DNA of 64,000 bases, from positions 1 to 64,000 of the forward strand of contig NC_018241.1 in assembly GCF_000227135.1 (NCBI RefSeq). The letters are read 5' to 3'. Below are positions 1 through 9,237 of this stretch, in pieces; the first letter of the stretch is position 1; each line of letters begins with the position of its first letter. The translations under genes and the position numbers were made by a program. Under the pieces are notes generated by a model. That model made no database searches and was not told the origin of the DNA. It worked only from the letters and a program-made list of their open reading frames with translations. This stretch comes from Leishmania donovani. Lineage: Eukaryota; Euglenozoa; Kinetoplastea; Trypanosomatida; Trypanosomatidae.

Positions 1-36
1 TAACCCTAACCCTAACCCTAACCCTAACCCTAACCC
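1..36. repeat. Telomeric repeat, six TAACCC units
   Basis: Six perfect tandem copies of TAACCC (C-strand of TTAGGG) start at base 1, so base 1 lies at the chromosome end. TTAGGG is the kinetoplastid telomere repeat. The array is certainly truncated by assembly. Confidence 0.97.
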
Positions 37-2745
37 TCGTCGGTACACTCGAGCATCTCTTCATCCGGATTGGGACCCTGCTTTTTCCTAGTTGCGTGAG
101 GGAAACTAGAGTTTACAGAGCAACGAGTGTTTCTTACAGGGTTATGTTGTCTAAAGCTGTTACGGTCATGAGATGTGTGTTTCGGAGTCCTTGGTTGAGG
201 TATAGTAACTTTTTGTCGCAGAGTGCGGTTGTGAATGGCGCGTTTGTCCCGGAGATGTCGCAGGGTCACTGGGTATGCTTTTTACGCTTTCAGTAGGGTG
301 AGCGCGCTTTTTTTTTTGGTAGGAGCATCAAGAGGGATCTTCGGGTGCTGATGTCGCTGCTGAAAAGACAGTTGAGATTGTCCGCGCGCATATGCAGGGG
401 TTTTGATAGATGAGTTATCGGATGCTGTTGTTGAGAAGAGATGATTTTCTTAGTGATCGTTTTTCGAGCGACCTTGCTGAGAGCCAAATTATCCTTGAAA
501 ACTTTTAGGGAGGCACGTTTGCAGCCATGGCAAGCATGGGAGGGTGAAATGGTAACGGATGACCAAACCAAGAGGCAAAGCAACTGATGAGGGGTCAAAG
601 AGGAAGAAATCGGGCCCGCAGGCGGGGCTCAGGAATGTAGCTCGCCATTTTGAAGCTTAAGAAGCCCACTCTGTGAAAGTATGAGGAAAGAGAAGCGCGG
701 GGAACTGTTTTTTCTTCGTGAGGTTTTTGTGCTGAAATTATCGAATGACGGGATGTATGGTGCCAGCTGCGTCGTCTTCAAAGCATGAGGCGCGATCGGG
801 AAAAGGAGGAATGGTAGTAGCAGAAACATATATGTGGTAATGATGCGGGCTGGGTGTTTGGAAGCACCACAAATTGAATGGACAATAGCGTTTGAGGTGT
901 AAGGAAGGCCCCCAACTTTATCCAGATAGTTGTTGCCGTTGCAACGTTAGAAAGGAAACGGGGAAAGCCGATGGAAGACCATTTGAACATACACGCCGCG
1001 GCGCAATGCCGACCCTGCGTTGCTGCCAGCATCTCCCTTGCTCACCCTCTTTTTGGTAGCGCAAGCTCTTGTTGGGTGCTTTCTTTTCATTGCGATCTTT
1101 TGAGAAGCTCAGCAATACTTCGCAGCGTCGAAAGTCTGCGTGTTTTTGCACAGTTAGCTCGATACCGTAAAGAAGTCCCAGTCCATCCTTTTTTCTGCGA
1201 CTATTGGAAGCCGCACAGGCCTCATGAAGAGGAAAGGACTATTGCGCCTACGTATGCTTCCATTTACCGAGACTCAAGTGCAGAGAAGCGAGAAAATGAG
1301 CCCAAGCCCCGAAGGTCATTTGCGCCATCGAAGCTGAAGGCTGCTCGCTCAATTTGTGAAGACCCAAGGATCAAGGAGGGCTTTGGCGCACATAGCGTGC
1401 AGGAACCGAGGTGGGCAGTGAAAGCGATCCGTTTGGTGTTTTGAATGCCGTCAACGCTGGAGTGAGGTGCGTTCAGCGACGCGGAAAAACGGGTTTGGGA
1501 AAACAACGTCATTGTCCTGATTTCAACAACCCCCCCCCGGTGCACGAAGAGACGAGAACTGGGGGGGGGGGGTAGTTCTGGGGTAGTCTAAAAGAAGACG
1601 TCGCTATGCAATAGGCGCGTCAAATGCAAGGGCTTGCCAGGGGCAAGGGCAAACACAGACGAGGTCGATACGCATTGCATAGCAGAAGGAATTCTTTCAT
1701 ACACGTAGGGCAGCGCGACCACAGTTGTTATGACCTGGCATGATGCGCGTGCACTGCCTGTTTTCCGTGACGGAGTGGTGTGGTGAGCGTCGAAAGCCTC
1801 TAAAGAAGGGAACCGACTTGCAGAATAGCATGGTTTACGAACAGCGATCACAAGCTCATGGCTGCTCATAAAGTCTGCTGGCGCTGTTTGTGTGTGACCT
1901 GGTTCATAACTTCGGCAGAACGTGGAACCCAGAATTCGCCATCACGAAAGGGAACGGCAGACACTTCCAGCTGATGAGACCTGAGCGACGCCAGGCGAGC
2001 TTGGCTCTGCAGAAAACCGCGTGTAGCCAATGTGAGATGCGGCTGTTTTGAAGGTTGCCCTCGATGCGGCAACAGGGCCCGCACTCAAAATGTGGAGCCA
2101 CTGGCAATCAAACCACGTGAGTTTGTGAATAGCTCTCTCGCAGCAGAGCCTTTTGCTTCCCTACCCCCGCCCATCTCTTTCACTCCGCCCTGTTGTGATC
2201 TCAGGCCGCTCGAAGATCACCAAGGAGGCAGAGTCCGCAAGGGAAGCAGCCTTATCAGCGCCGCGCTTGTTGTTCTCAGCTTGTATTGGGAGTGGCTCCA
2301 CTTTCCGTTGTGAAGAAAGTGTTGCGTACCGTTCGCTTCCTGGAAACATCCGTGGATCAAATTTCTGCTCGCGGACAGAGTTGAAAAGAGCGCAGCCTCT
2401 TTCGGCTCGCTTTTCACGTCTGACACAAAGAGTGCCGCTTCTCTGGAATTGTCGTGTGCGCTTGTACCGAAATTGAATGTGCTTCTCCAGAAGAATACCG
2501 ATCTAGTGCTTCGTAGCGCACCCGTCCACTTTTCGAGTTGTCGGTGTATGCTCGAGTGTGAGTGGTGTTGCCCTCGTGAGTTGCTTCAACTCATTTGCAG
2601 AGACAATGATTCTTGTTTTCGAAATGCTGCATAGCCACTCTCTCTTTATCCCAAAATTTTGTTTTCCCCGGAACTTTCACAAGCCTTGGCAAAAGTAGTC
2701 GACGTGGCGTGCCTTTTGCTGGCAGTGATAGGCTGCTTTGCCATC
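37..2745. other. Subtelomeric gene-free region
   Basis: About 2.7 kb with no recognisable gene. The longest ATG frame (971-1444, 157 codons) has no recognisable motif and no support. No tandem subtelomeric repeat array is visible after the telomere units. A C9 run (1530-1538) followed 22 bases later by a G12 run (1561-1572) could pair. The transcription start region for the whole + strand gene array should lie in or near here, because no gene points the other way. Confidence 0.6.
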
Positions 2746-3669
2746 ATGTCATCCAGCGTTGTGATTGTGGGTGACTCCATCTGTGGAGGCGATGCGGATC
2801 AGAAGCTGAGCACGAGCTCCGAAGAAGTGTATCTTCGTGGATTTAACACCTTTGCGGGGAATAATCCCAGTGACGTGGCTCTGCTCCACGAAGGAGCTGG
2901 CGAAATCGTGGCTGCTATCAGTGGGCACATAGAGGTGACCGAACGCGTGATTTCGGTGAAGGGTCTGGTGCCGCGGTACCAACCGGAAATCGGGGATGTT
3001 GTAGTCGGGCGCATCTTGGAAGTTTCAGGAAACAAGTGGCAAGTTGATGTGAACTCAACTCAAACCGCGATTATGCTGCTTTCAAGCGTAACGGAGCCTG
3101 GAGGCATACTGCGGCGTCGAGGCCGCGGTGACGAGCTCGGGATGCGCCAGATCTTCGACCAAGATGATCTGGTTGCGGCAGAGGTTCAACGCATCTCTCC
3201 CGATGGTGTGATGTCACTGCACACACGCGCAGCGGAGAAATATGGTCTGCTGTCGGGACCGGGTATTTTGGTGACTGTTCGTCCCTCTTTGGTGAAACGC
3301 GCAAAGCACCAGTTTGCAGAACTTGCGAACTACCGCACGCAGCTGATCATCGGCATGAATGGTAACATATGGATTTGCTCATTGCAACCCTCTGCTAGCG
3401 ACGCGGAGGAGACGGAGCACGCCACTGACGCACGTCAAAACGTGGCGCGTGTTGCAAACTGCATCAAAGCACTAGGAGCGGCGCAAGTCCAGATTCACCC
3501 AGCATCGATAGAGGCCAGTGTTGCGGCGTCATTAGAGGCAGGTTTGTCGGTGTTTGATGTTTCGCTTTCAAAGCACAGAGATGCACTTGTGGCACGCGTT
3601 GCTGATATGGTGGGATTGCAACACCGTCGCCCTGCTGGCGGCGGTGCTTCCGCGCGAACGCTTGTGTAG
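2746..3669 (+). CDS. RRP4: Exosome complex RNA-binding subunit RRP4
   Basis: This 307-residue protein is the cap subunit of the RNA exosome, the 3'-to-5' RNA processing and decay complex of nucleus and cytoplasm. An N-terminal RRP4-type segment comes first. The S1 domain starts near residue 82 (EIGDVVVGRILEVS) and carries the family-typical arginine/glycine stretch (GGILRRRGRGDELGM). A KH-like domain follows with the RRP4 signature IIGMNGNIWIC near residues 201-211. Length suits the family (about 290-310 residues). The ATG at 2746 is chosen because it follows a CCTTTTGCTGGCAG splice-acceptor-like site ending at 2724; an upstream TTG extension would add a hydrophobic stretch foreign to RRP4. 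It is the first gene inward from the telomere. Confidence 0.93.
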   Translation: MSSSVVIVGDSICGGDADQKLSTSSEEVYLRGFNTFAGNNPSDVALLHEGAGEIVAAISGHIEVTERVISVKGLVPRYQPEIGDVVVGRILEVSGNKWQVDVNSTQTAIMLLSSVTEPGGILRRRGRGDELGMRQIFDQDDLVAAEVQRISPDGVMSLHTRAAEKYGLLSGPGILVTVRPSLVKRAKHQFAELANYRTQLIIGMNGNIWICSLQPSASDAEETEHATDARQNVARVANCIKALGAAQVQIHPASIEASVAASLEAGLSVFDVSLSKHRDALVARVADMVGLQHRRPAGGGASARTLV

Positions 3670-4126
3670 AGGCGATCACGTGTACTTTTTTTTTTCTTTG
3701 AAAAGCAGTGTTGTTTTGTGTGGCACTAATTCGATTCTTGCTCTGAGTGGGGTAATCGAAGTATTTCGTAGCGTGTGACTACCTGACTTACTTAGAGGAA
3801 TACGAAAGAAAATGAATCTGACTATTTAATTCAAGTGACAATGTGTCGAACTTTAAACCTGTTGAAGCATACCGGCTAGACGGTGTGCTGGCCTATGATT
3901 TTATTCTGTATGCCGAGAATTCTCTACGACCCGCTTGGATTCTCATCTGTTTTCCGCAAGCATTCTTTGGCGGGTTTACGCGCTCACGGCGGCTGGCTAG
4001 TTCGCTGTGAATTCCTGTCTGTGCAGTACTGTTCTACTTCCGCCTCTCGTTTCCGTCAAACACGACTGAAGCCAACATCCTTTCGAATATGTCTAGAGGG
4101 GACTTTTCACTGTTGTGTCTCGTTGG
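3670..4126. other. Intergenic spacer RRP4-PI3K
   Basis: No gene seen. A pyrimidine stretch followed by CTGTGCAG near 4020-4026 is a plausible spliced-leader acceptor for the downstream kinase. Confidence 0.5.
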
Positions 4127-7100
4127 ATGTCGTTACGCGTACGACTACGGGTGCCCAAGCAGTGGGATAGGTTTCAGGTGAACATCGACGAGGAACTTCA
4201 GCAAGAAGAGCTCTCAAGGACTCTGACAGAGAGGGAGATCGATGATTTCAACCGACGGAACCTCCACAGCGTCTCGGAGCTCAGTGATCATTTGCGCTTG
4301 CTCGTCTTTGGGAGTGATGAGTGTGTTACCTGCTCTGAGGATATTTGTGCAGCTGTCGAGTATATTGTGGGTCCGCAGCGCAGATGGAACAGTAGCTGCG
4401 ATGAAGTTTGCGAGTTTCGGCGCGCAATCAGCAGAGCGTACCTGAATGAATGGAAGGCTTTTCAGTCTGTCCATCCATCGGTGCCAGAGCGCCTCGCGAC
4501 ACGCAGCCTGCCGCAGGTGTTTTCTGTACCTCCTCTTCAAAAGGCACAAATGGATCTTCTGATGCAGATGTGCCCGAGGAATGCGGAGACGGGAGATGGC
4601 AGCATTTCGATGCGTCTATGGTATTTAGATAGTGCAGGGTCCAGATGCTCTACGAGGCGAAGGTTTCCATTCGACACTGCCGCCGATGACGCCATCCGGC
4701 TCACGATGAGCAGCGCACGGGAGTTTGCAAGCATGAGGGAAAAAACTGATGATACGCCGCTCATCTTTGTCTTCCGTGTTAAGGGGCGAAACGAGTACAT
4801 TTACGGTTCGCAGCCTCTGATAAATTATCGTTACATTCGTCACTGTGTGAGCAAGCGGGCTGAGATAGATTTGGTTGTGGAGCCTAAAGAAGCGACCCTT
4901 TTCGCAGTACCACTGTTTCGCCCGTCCTACCCGTCTCGGACCCTTGCAAGTCCTTCTGACGCAGATGCGTCGAAGTCCAGTACCTCTGAAATCTGTTTGT
5001 GGGACCTGACCAGCAAGCTCTCTATCAGGATTGTCGGCGGTTTTGAAAAGCTTGCCATCTCCGCGTCGCGCATGAAGGATGAAAACGTGCGCGACTCTTC
5101 GAGCCTGTACTTTGCAGTTCTTGTGGAGGCGTATGTTGGCACCTGGCGTTGCTGCGAACCCCAAATCACTGGCTGGCAGCTGTGCGAGAATGCAAAGAAC
5201 AGCCACAGCTTAGCTGCAAGAGTGTACTGGAAGGACGGGGGAACGGTGACCTTCAGCATCGATCTGTCGAATGTGCCAAGAGAGCTAAAGCTGTGTTTTA
5301 CGCTGGTGGCTTCCTCGACCGACAGAATCGTCGGTGCTCGGGCAGCCACTGCAGAGGAGGTGATTGCCGCTGTGGAAGAGAACACGAAGAAAACCGACGA
5401 TCAGGGTCACTCGGTTTTTTTCTTGGGTACGGCCGCCACGCAGCTTTTCGATTACGCTGCAAAAATGCGGATGGGTATGTGGCGCATCTATCTATGGGAG
5501 GGCAAGACCCGCGCGAACCCGATTGGCTTGAACTCTATCAACCCCGATTCCAACGCGTGCACGTTCGAGGTGGAGTTCCCGTGTTTCGACAAGCCTGTTT
5601 TTTTCCCCAGTGGTCGACCTCCAAAGAGAAAAGAGGAGGATGCTCGACGAAACTTTGCTGACCGTGAGGCCGCCCTGAGCAGCTATCTGATCAACAACGA
5701 AGTAGAACAACTGCGCCAGCTGAAGCGGGTGCTGATGTACGATCCCCTGGTGCACCTCTCGAGTGACGACAAGACTATTCTGTGGAAGTACAGGGAGATG
5801 CTCCTAGGCCAACCAAAGGCAATGGCCAAGGTGATGAGTGCGGTGAACTGGCTGATGCCGTTCGATGTGTACGAGGCACACTGCCTTTTGCGCCGATGGT
5901 CCCCGCTGGCTGCGTTCGATGCGCTGGAGCTGCTTGACGCGCATTATGCTGACTTGGCGGTTCGTGAGCAGGCGGTGGAGTACATTGATAAAATGTCGGA
6001 CTATGAGCTGCGCGGTTGTATTCTGCAACTCGTGCAGGTACTCAAGTACGAGCCGTATCACTACTCTGCCTTGGCGCGTTTTCTCCTTAGGCGGTCGCTT
6101 CGCTCGAACCACATAATTGGCCACTACGTTTTTTGGTATCTAGCTGCCGAAGTCAAGAATCTGACCATTTGCGAGCGACACGGACTCCTTTTGGAGGAAC
6201 TGATCAAGCGATCTCCGCACCGGTTGGACTACGTGCGGCAAGTGTACGTTTGCAACGAGCTGCTGAAGTGTGCACTGAGGGTGCAACGGGCGCCGAAGAA
6301 AGATCGTGTCAAGTGTCTGCGCGCGAGTCTCGCTAAGGTGCGATTTCCTCACCGCTTTACTCTCGCTCTGAACCCCTCAGTGGAGTGCTGCGCGGTCGAT
6401 ATCGATGAGTGCAAGGTCATGGAGTCGAAGAAGTTCCCGCTATGGCTTGCTTTTCGAAATCATCTCGATCAAGACGAGCACTTTTTCATCATATTCAAGT
6501 CTGGCGACGACCTCAGGCAAGACCTGCTTACTCTGCAGCTGCTGGAGTTCATGGACAGCCTGTGGAAAGCGTCCGGTCTGGACCTTCACCTCATCCCATA
6601 CGGTTGCATCTCTACCGGAGAAGGCGTTGGCATGATCGAAGTGGTGTTGAACAGTGACACGATCGCCAACATCACGAGACGCGAGGGTGGGGCACAGGCT
6701 GCGTTCAACGTTGACCCGATCATAAATTGGTTACGTCAGTTCAACCATGACCGAGGTGAAGCGGAGCGGTGTCTGTGGAATTTCGTGCTTAGTGTCGCCG
6801 GCTACACGGTGGCCACCTACGTCCTGGGCATCGGTGACAGACATAATGATAACATCATGCTCCGCCAGGATGGCACCCTCTTTCACATCGATTTTGGCCA
6901 CTTTCTGGGCAACTTCAAGACGAAGTTCGGCATCAAGCGTGAGACAGCGCCTTTCATTTTTACTCCCATGTACCTGTATGCGATGGGTGGGTCAAGTAGC
7001 CCGATCTTTAAGTACTTTGTGGACGTAGCATGCCGAGCGTACAACGCGCTGCGGCGGCACAGCAGCGCACTTATGATGCTCTTTATGCTGATGCTCTCTA

Positions 7101-7270
7101 CGGGCATACCGGAGCTACAAACCCTGGAAGATATCGAGTGGCTGCGCACAGTACTTCTTCTTAACCGAACCGATGAGGAAGCCTCCGAGCACTACAAAGG
7201 CCTCATCAACGACGCACTGGGCAATTTTCGCACACTGCTGAACGACTACATCCATATTATGGTGCACTGA
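4127..7270 (+). CDS. Phosphatidylinositol 3-kinase, class I-like
   Basis: A 1047-residue catalytic subunit that should phosphorylate the 3-OH of inositol lipids. Visible order: N-terminal region; a Ras-binding-domain-like segment near residue 211 (FVFRVKGRNEYIYG then YRYIRHC); a C2 domain from about 290 (LWDLTSKLSIRI) to about 460; helical accessory domain about 530-720; kinase domain about 750-1047. Catalytic features are intact: affinity lysine and glycine-rich stretch IIFKSGDDLRQD near 788-799, catalytic loop GIGDRHNDN near 901, Mg-binding DFGHFLG near 920, and activation loop KRETAPFIFT near 935. That basic activation loop and the Ras-binding-like region resemble class I enzymes rather than Vps34. 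ATG 4127 is the first in frame; an upstream GTG is discounted. Confidence 0.93.
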   Translation: MSLRVRLRVPKQWDRFQVNIDEELQQEELSRTLTEREIDDFNRRNLHSVSELSDHLRLLVFGSDECVTCSEDICAAVEYIVGPQRRWNSSCDEVCEFRRAISRAYLNEWKAFQSVHPSVPERLATRSLPQVFSVPPLQKAQMDLLMQMCPRNAETGDGSISMRLWYLDSAGSRCSTRRRFPFDTAADDAIRLTMSSAREFASMREKTDDTPLIFVFRVKGRNEYIYGSQPLINYRYIRHCVSKRAEIDLVVEPKEATLFAVPLFRPSYPSRTLASPSDADASKSSTSEICLWDLTSKLSIRIVGGFEKLAISASRMKDENVRDSSSLYFAVLVEAYVGTWRCCEPQITGWQLCENAKNSHSLAARVYWKDGGTVTFSIDLSNVPRELKLCFTLVASSTDRIVGARAATAEEVIAAVEENTKKTDDQGHSVFFLGTAATQLFDYAAKMRMGMWRIYLWEGKTRANPIGLNSINPDSNACTFEVEFPCFDKPVFFPSGRPPKRKEEDARRNFADREAALSSYLINNEVEQLRQLKRVLMYDPLVHLSSDDKTILWKYREMLLGQPKAMAKVMSAVNWLMPFDVYEAHCLLRRWSPLAAFDALELLDAHYADLAVREQAVEYIDKMSDYELRGCILQLVQVLKYEPYHYSALARFLLRRSLRSNHIIGHYVFWYLAAEVKNLTICERHGLLLEELIKRSPHRLDYVRQVYVCNELLKCALRVQRAPKKDRVKCLRASLAKVRFPHRFTLALNPSVECCAVDIDECKVMESKKFPLWLAFRNHLDQDEHFFIIFKSGDDLRQDLLTLQLLEFMDSLWKASGLDLHLIPYGCISTGEGVGMIEVVLNSDTIANITRREGGAQAAFNVDPIINWLRQFNHDRGEAERCLWNFVLSVAGYTVATYVLGIGDRHNDNIMLRQDGTLFHIDFGHFLGNFKTKFGIKRETAPFIFTPMYLYAMGGSSSPIFKYFVDVACRAYNALRRHSSALMMLFMLMLSTGIPELQTLEDIEWLRTVLLLNRTDEEASEHYKGLINDALGNFRTLLNDYIHIMVH

Positions 7271-7777
7271 TGCCGTGGTCATGTACTCGAGACATGACTG
7301 TTTCTTTTCTTTGATAGAATCAGCCCCTTTCGGGCTGCTGATATTTGCGTGTGTTTCTGTTTTCCGCTGAGAGACACAAAAAAAAGAGAGAACACACAAG
7401 ATGCGCACCATTTGACCTGGAACAGTCGCTGGGTTCTTCTTGATTATCTTCTTGATCAGAGGCTTACTTCGAGCTTTCATTCGTGTGGTGGTGGGACTGT
7501 GCAGCCGGCGGGGCGGAGAGCGCAGTGAAATTCGTGCGCTTACGATGTAGACCGGAACGACCGCTCGCGCACACACAGATGTGCATCTGTTTTTTTTTTT
7601 AAGGGCGTCTTAGGCACCCCTCCCGACACCGTGTACTCTTTCTCTGTGCCTCCGCCTTCCTGTGCTTCTACACGTGCGGTCGACCTGCGCTTCCACTTCC
7701 GTTCACTCAAGCGTCACGTTGACAGCATCAGTAAAACCATACCCGCGAGCAGGCACGTACACACAAGTAAATAGGAG
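7271..7777. other. Intergenic spacer
   Basis: No gene seen. Pyrimidine-rich runs around 7587-7700 could serve trans-splicing of the next gene. Confidence 0.5.
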
Positions 7778-8590
7778 ATGGTCGCGTGGGGTCCGCTGCA
7801 GCGGCGGCTGTTCGCCTACATTGCTCGTCATCCACAGTTCCAGCAGGCCGTAAGGAACGTGGGGCAGCGCGTGGCGGCTCACCCGACGTTTCAGAAAGCG
7901 AAACAAAGCGCGTACTCTGCGTTTGAGAGGGCGGGCACGAGAGCCGCTCGCGGTAGTAGTGTATCAGGCGGGAAAGGGAATGGTAGCACAGAGGAATCGA
8001 CGCTGAACGCATGGAGGCGTAGGATCAACAACGGCTGGCACAAGCACAAGGCTGGCGTAATGAGCTTCATCGCTGCGAACTTTATGGCCATTCTCATATT
8101 TGTTCAAGTCAGCCCAATGCTGTGGCACTCCGTAAAGCGCGGCATCCACTACCTTACCGACGCCCCGTCAAACGTTGAGGGAGAGCGCAAGGAGAAACCC
8201 AGAAAGCGAAAAGCGGAGGCAGCAGAGGAGCAGTCCAGCTTCAAGGCGGAGGCCCCAAACGACACCATGCGTGGCGCGGTTCTTCGAAGGGTACTGCCTC
8301 CTCAGACCCCCTGGGGAAGCTACACAGAGCACGGCGAACCGGCTTCGAGGCCGTCACAGTCTTGGCAGACATCGTCTACACTCTTCGACGACACTGTTGG
8401 CACGAAGCAGCAACCAGATGCTCAGCAGTCGTTTAACGAGATGCACAAGGATGTGTTTCGCACTCCGGACGGCAGCGCACAAATCAACTTCGACACATCC
8501 TTTCTGGTGAAAATGGGTGACGAGACCACGTTCACATCCTCTCTAGAGAGAGAAACACTGACGGGCAGTGTGTCCTCTCACTCACTTTAA
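7778..8590 (+). CDS. Hypothetical single-pass membrane protein
   Basis: A 270-residue protein I do not recognise. The N-terminal 45 residues are basic and amphipathic and contain a doubled pattern (ARHPQFQQAVRNVGQRV then AAHPTFQKAKQSAYSAF) that looks like an internal repeat. One hydrophobic segment lies near residues 90-108 (MSFIAANFMAILIFVQVS). The C-terminal 150 residues are polar, with a lysine/arginine patch (KPRKRKAEAAEE) and a Ser/Thr-rich end. The amphipathic basic N-terminus would suit mitochondrial targeting, but this is inference. The ORF runs cleanly from ATG to TAA with Leishmania-like codon use. Confidence 0.75.
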   Translation: MVAWGPLQRRLFAYIARHPQFQQAVRNVGQRVAAHPTFQKAKQSAYSAFERAGTRAARGSSVSGGKGNGSTEESTLNAWRRRINNGWHKHKAGVMSFIAANFMAILIFVQVSPMLWHSVKRGIHYLTDAPSNVEGERKEKPRKRKAEAAEEQSSFKAEAPNDTMRGAVLRRVLPPQTPWGSYTEHGEPASRPSQSWQTSSTLFDDTVGTKQQPDAQQSFNEMHKDVFRTPDGSAQINFDTSFLVKMGDETTFTSSLERETLTGSVSSHSL

Positions 8591-8831
8591 GTTTGCTGCG
8601 CCGTCCTCCCCCCTCGCCCCTTCAACACTCTCTGTTCCTTTTCTCTTACCACCGACCTCCGTAGCTCTCGCTCTAGGTGTTCTCACATAACAATTTGACT
8701 TCGTTCCATTCCGCCTTTTGCTCGTTATCTGCGGCGGCAGCCTAATCGTTCTTTCGAGGTTGCTTAGTAGCCGAAGAGCAGTACAAAGAAACAATCTGTC
8801 GCCACTTTTTGCTGCCGCCAGGTATTTGCGG

Positions 8832-8972
8832 ATGTTCAGAGACAAGGCGCTGGAAATAACTGCTGCCTCTCATACCCTTCGTCGGGGAGGGGGATGGACT
8901 GCAGTGATGTATGGTACTGCTGCGTTCGGCATTGTGCTACTTCTCTTTGTGGCGTGTGTCTTGGTTCCCTGA
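8832..8972 (+). CDS. Candidate 46-residue tail-anchored microprotein
   Basis: A short ATG frame in the spacer between the previous gene and JBP2. It encodes a polar, basic head (MFRDKALEITAASHTLRRGG) and a C-terminal transmembrane segment of about 22 residues (AAFGIVLLLFVACVLVP at the very end). This resembles small tail-anchored or respiratory-complex subunits of trypanosomatids, but no family is recognised. The frame is open upstream only from a TTG at 8718. It could be a chance ORF in the JBP2 leader region. Confidence 0.4.
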   Translation: MFRDKALEITAASHTLRRGGGWTAVMYGTAAFGIVLLLFVACVLVP

Positions 8973-9180
8973 TACGCTGTGTCTCTGCACGGTTTACGCC
9001 ACCTTCTAACTGCCCTGTCCTCGAAAAACAAAAGGCTGCACTATGCATGCTCAGCACTGACGCATTTCTTCTCTTATTTCGTCACATATTTCGCCGTTCT
9101 CACTCGTTTGCAAGCATACGCCAGGTGATTTGAGCACTGGCATCAAGCGGAGTCATAGTGGTGGTGGCGTTGCATCCGTC

Positions 9181-9217
9181 ACTCTCCCCTCTCTTCCCCC
9201 TCCTCTCTCTTTCACAG
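9181..9217 (+). promoter_or_regulatory. Spliced-leader acceptor and polypyrimidine tract for JBP2
   Basis: A nearly pure C/T run is followed by TTCACAG ending at 9217, a textbook trans-splice acceptor. It lies 20 bases before the ATG at 9238 and decides the start codon: the mature mRNA would not contain the upstream in-frame codons. Confidence 0.75.
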
Positions 9218-9237
9218 CAACTGAAGGGAAAGGTGTC

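Noticed and set aside
971..1444. 157-codon subtelomeric ORF
   Set aside because: No motif, no domain, no splice signal; lies in gene-poor sequence and is matched by similar-sized frames on the other strand.
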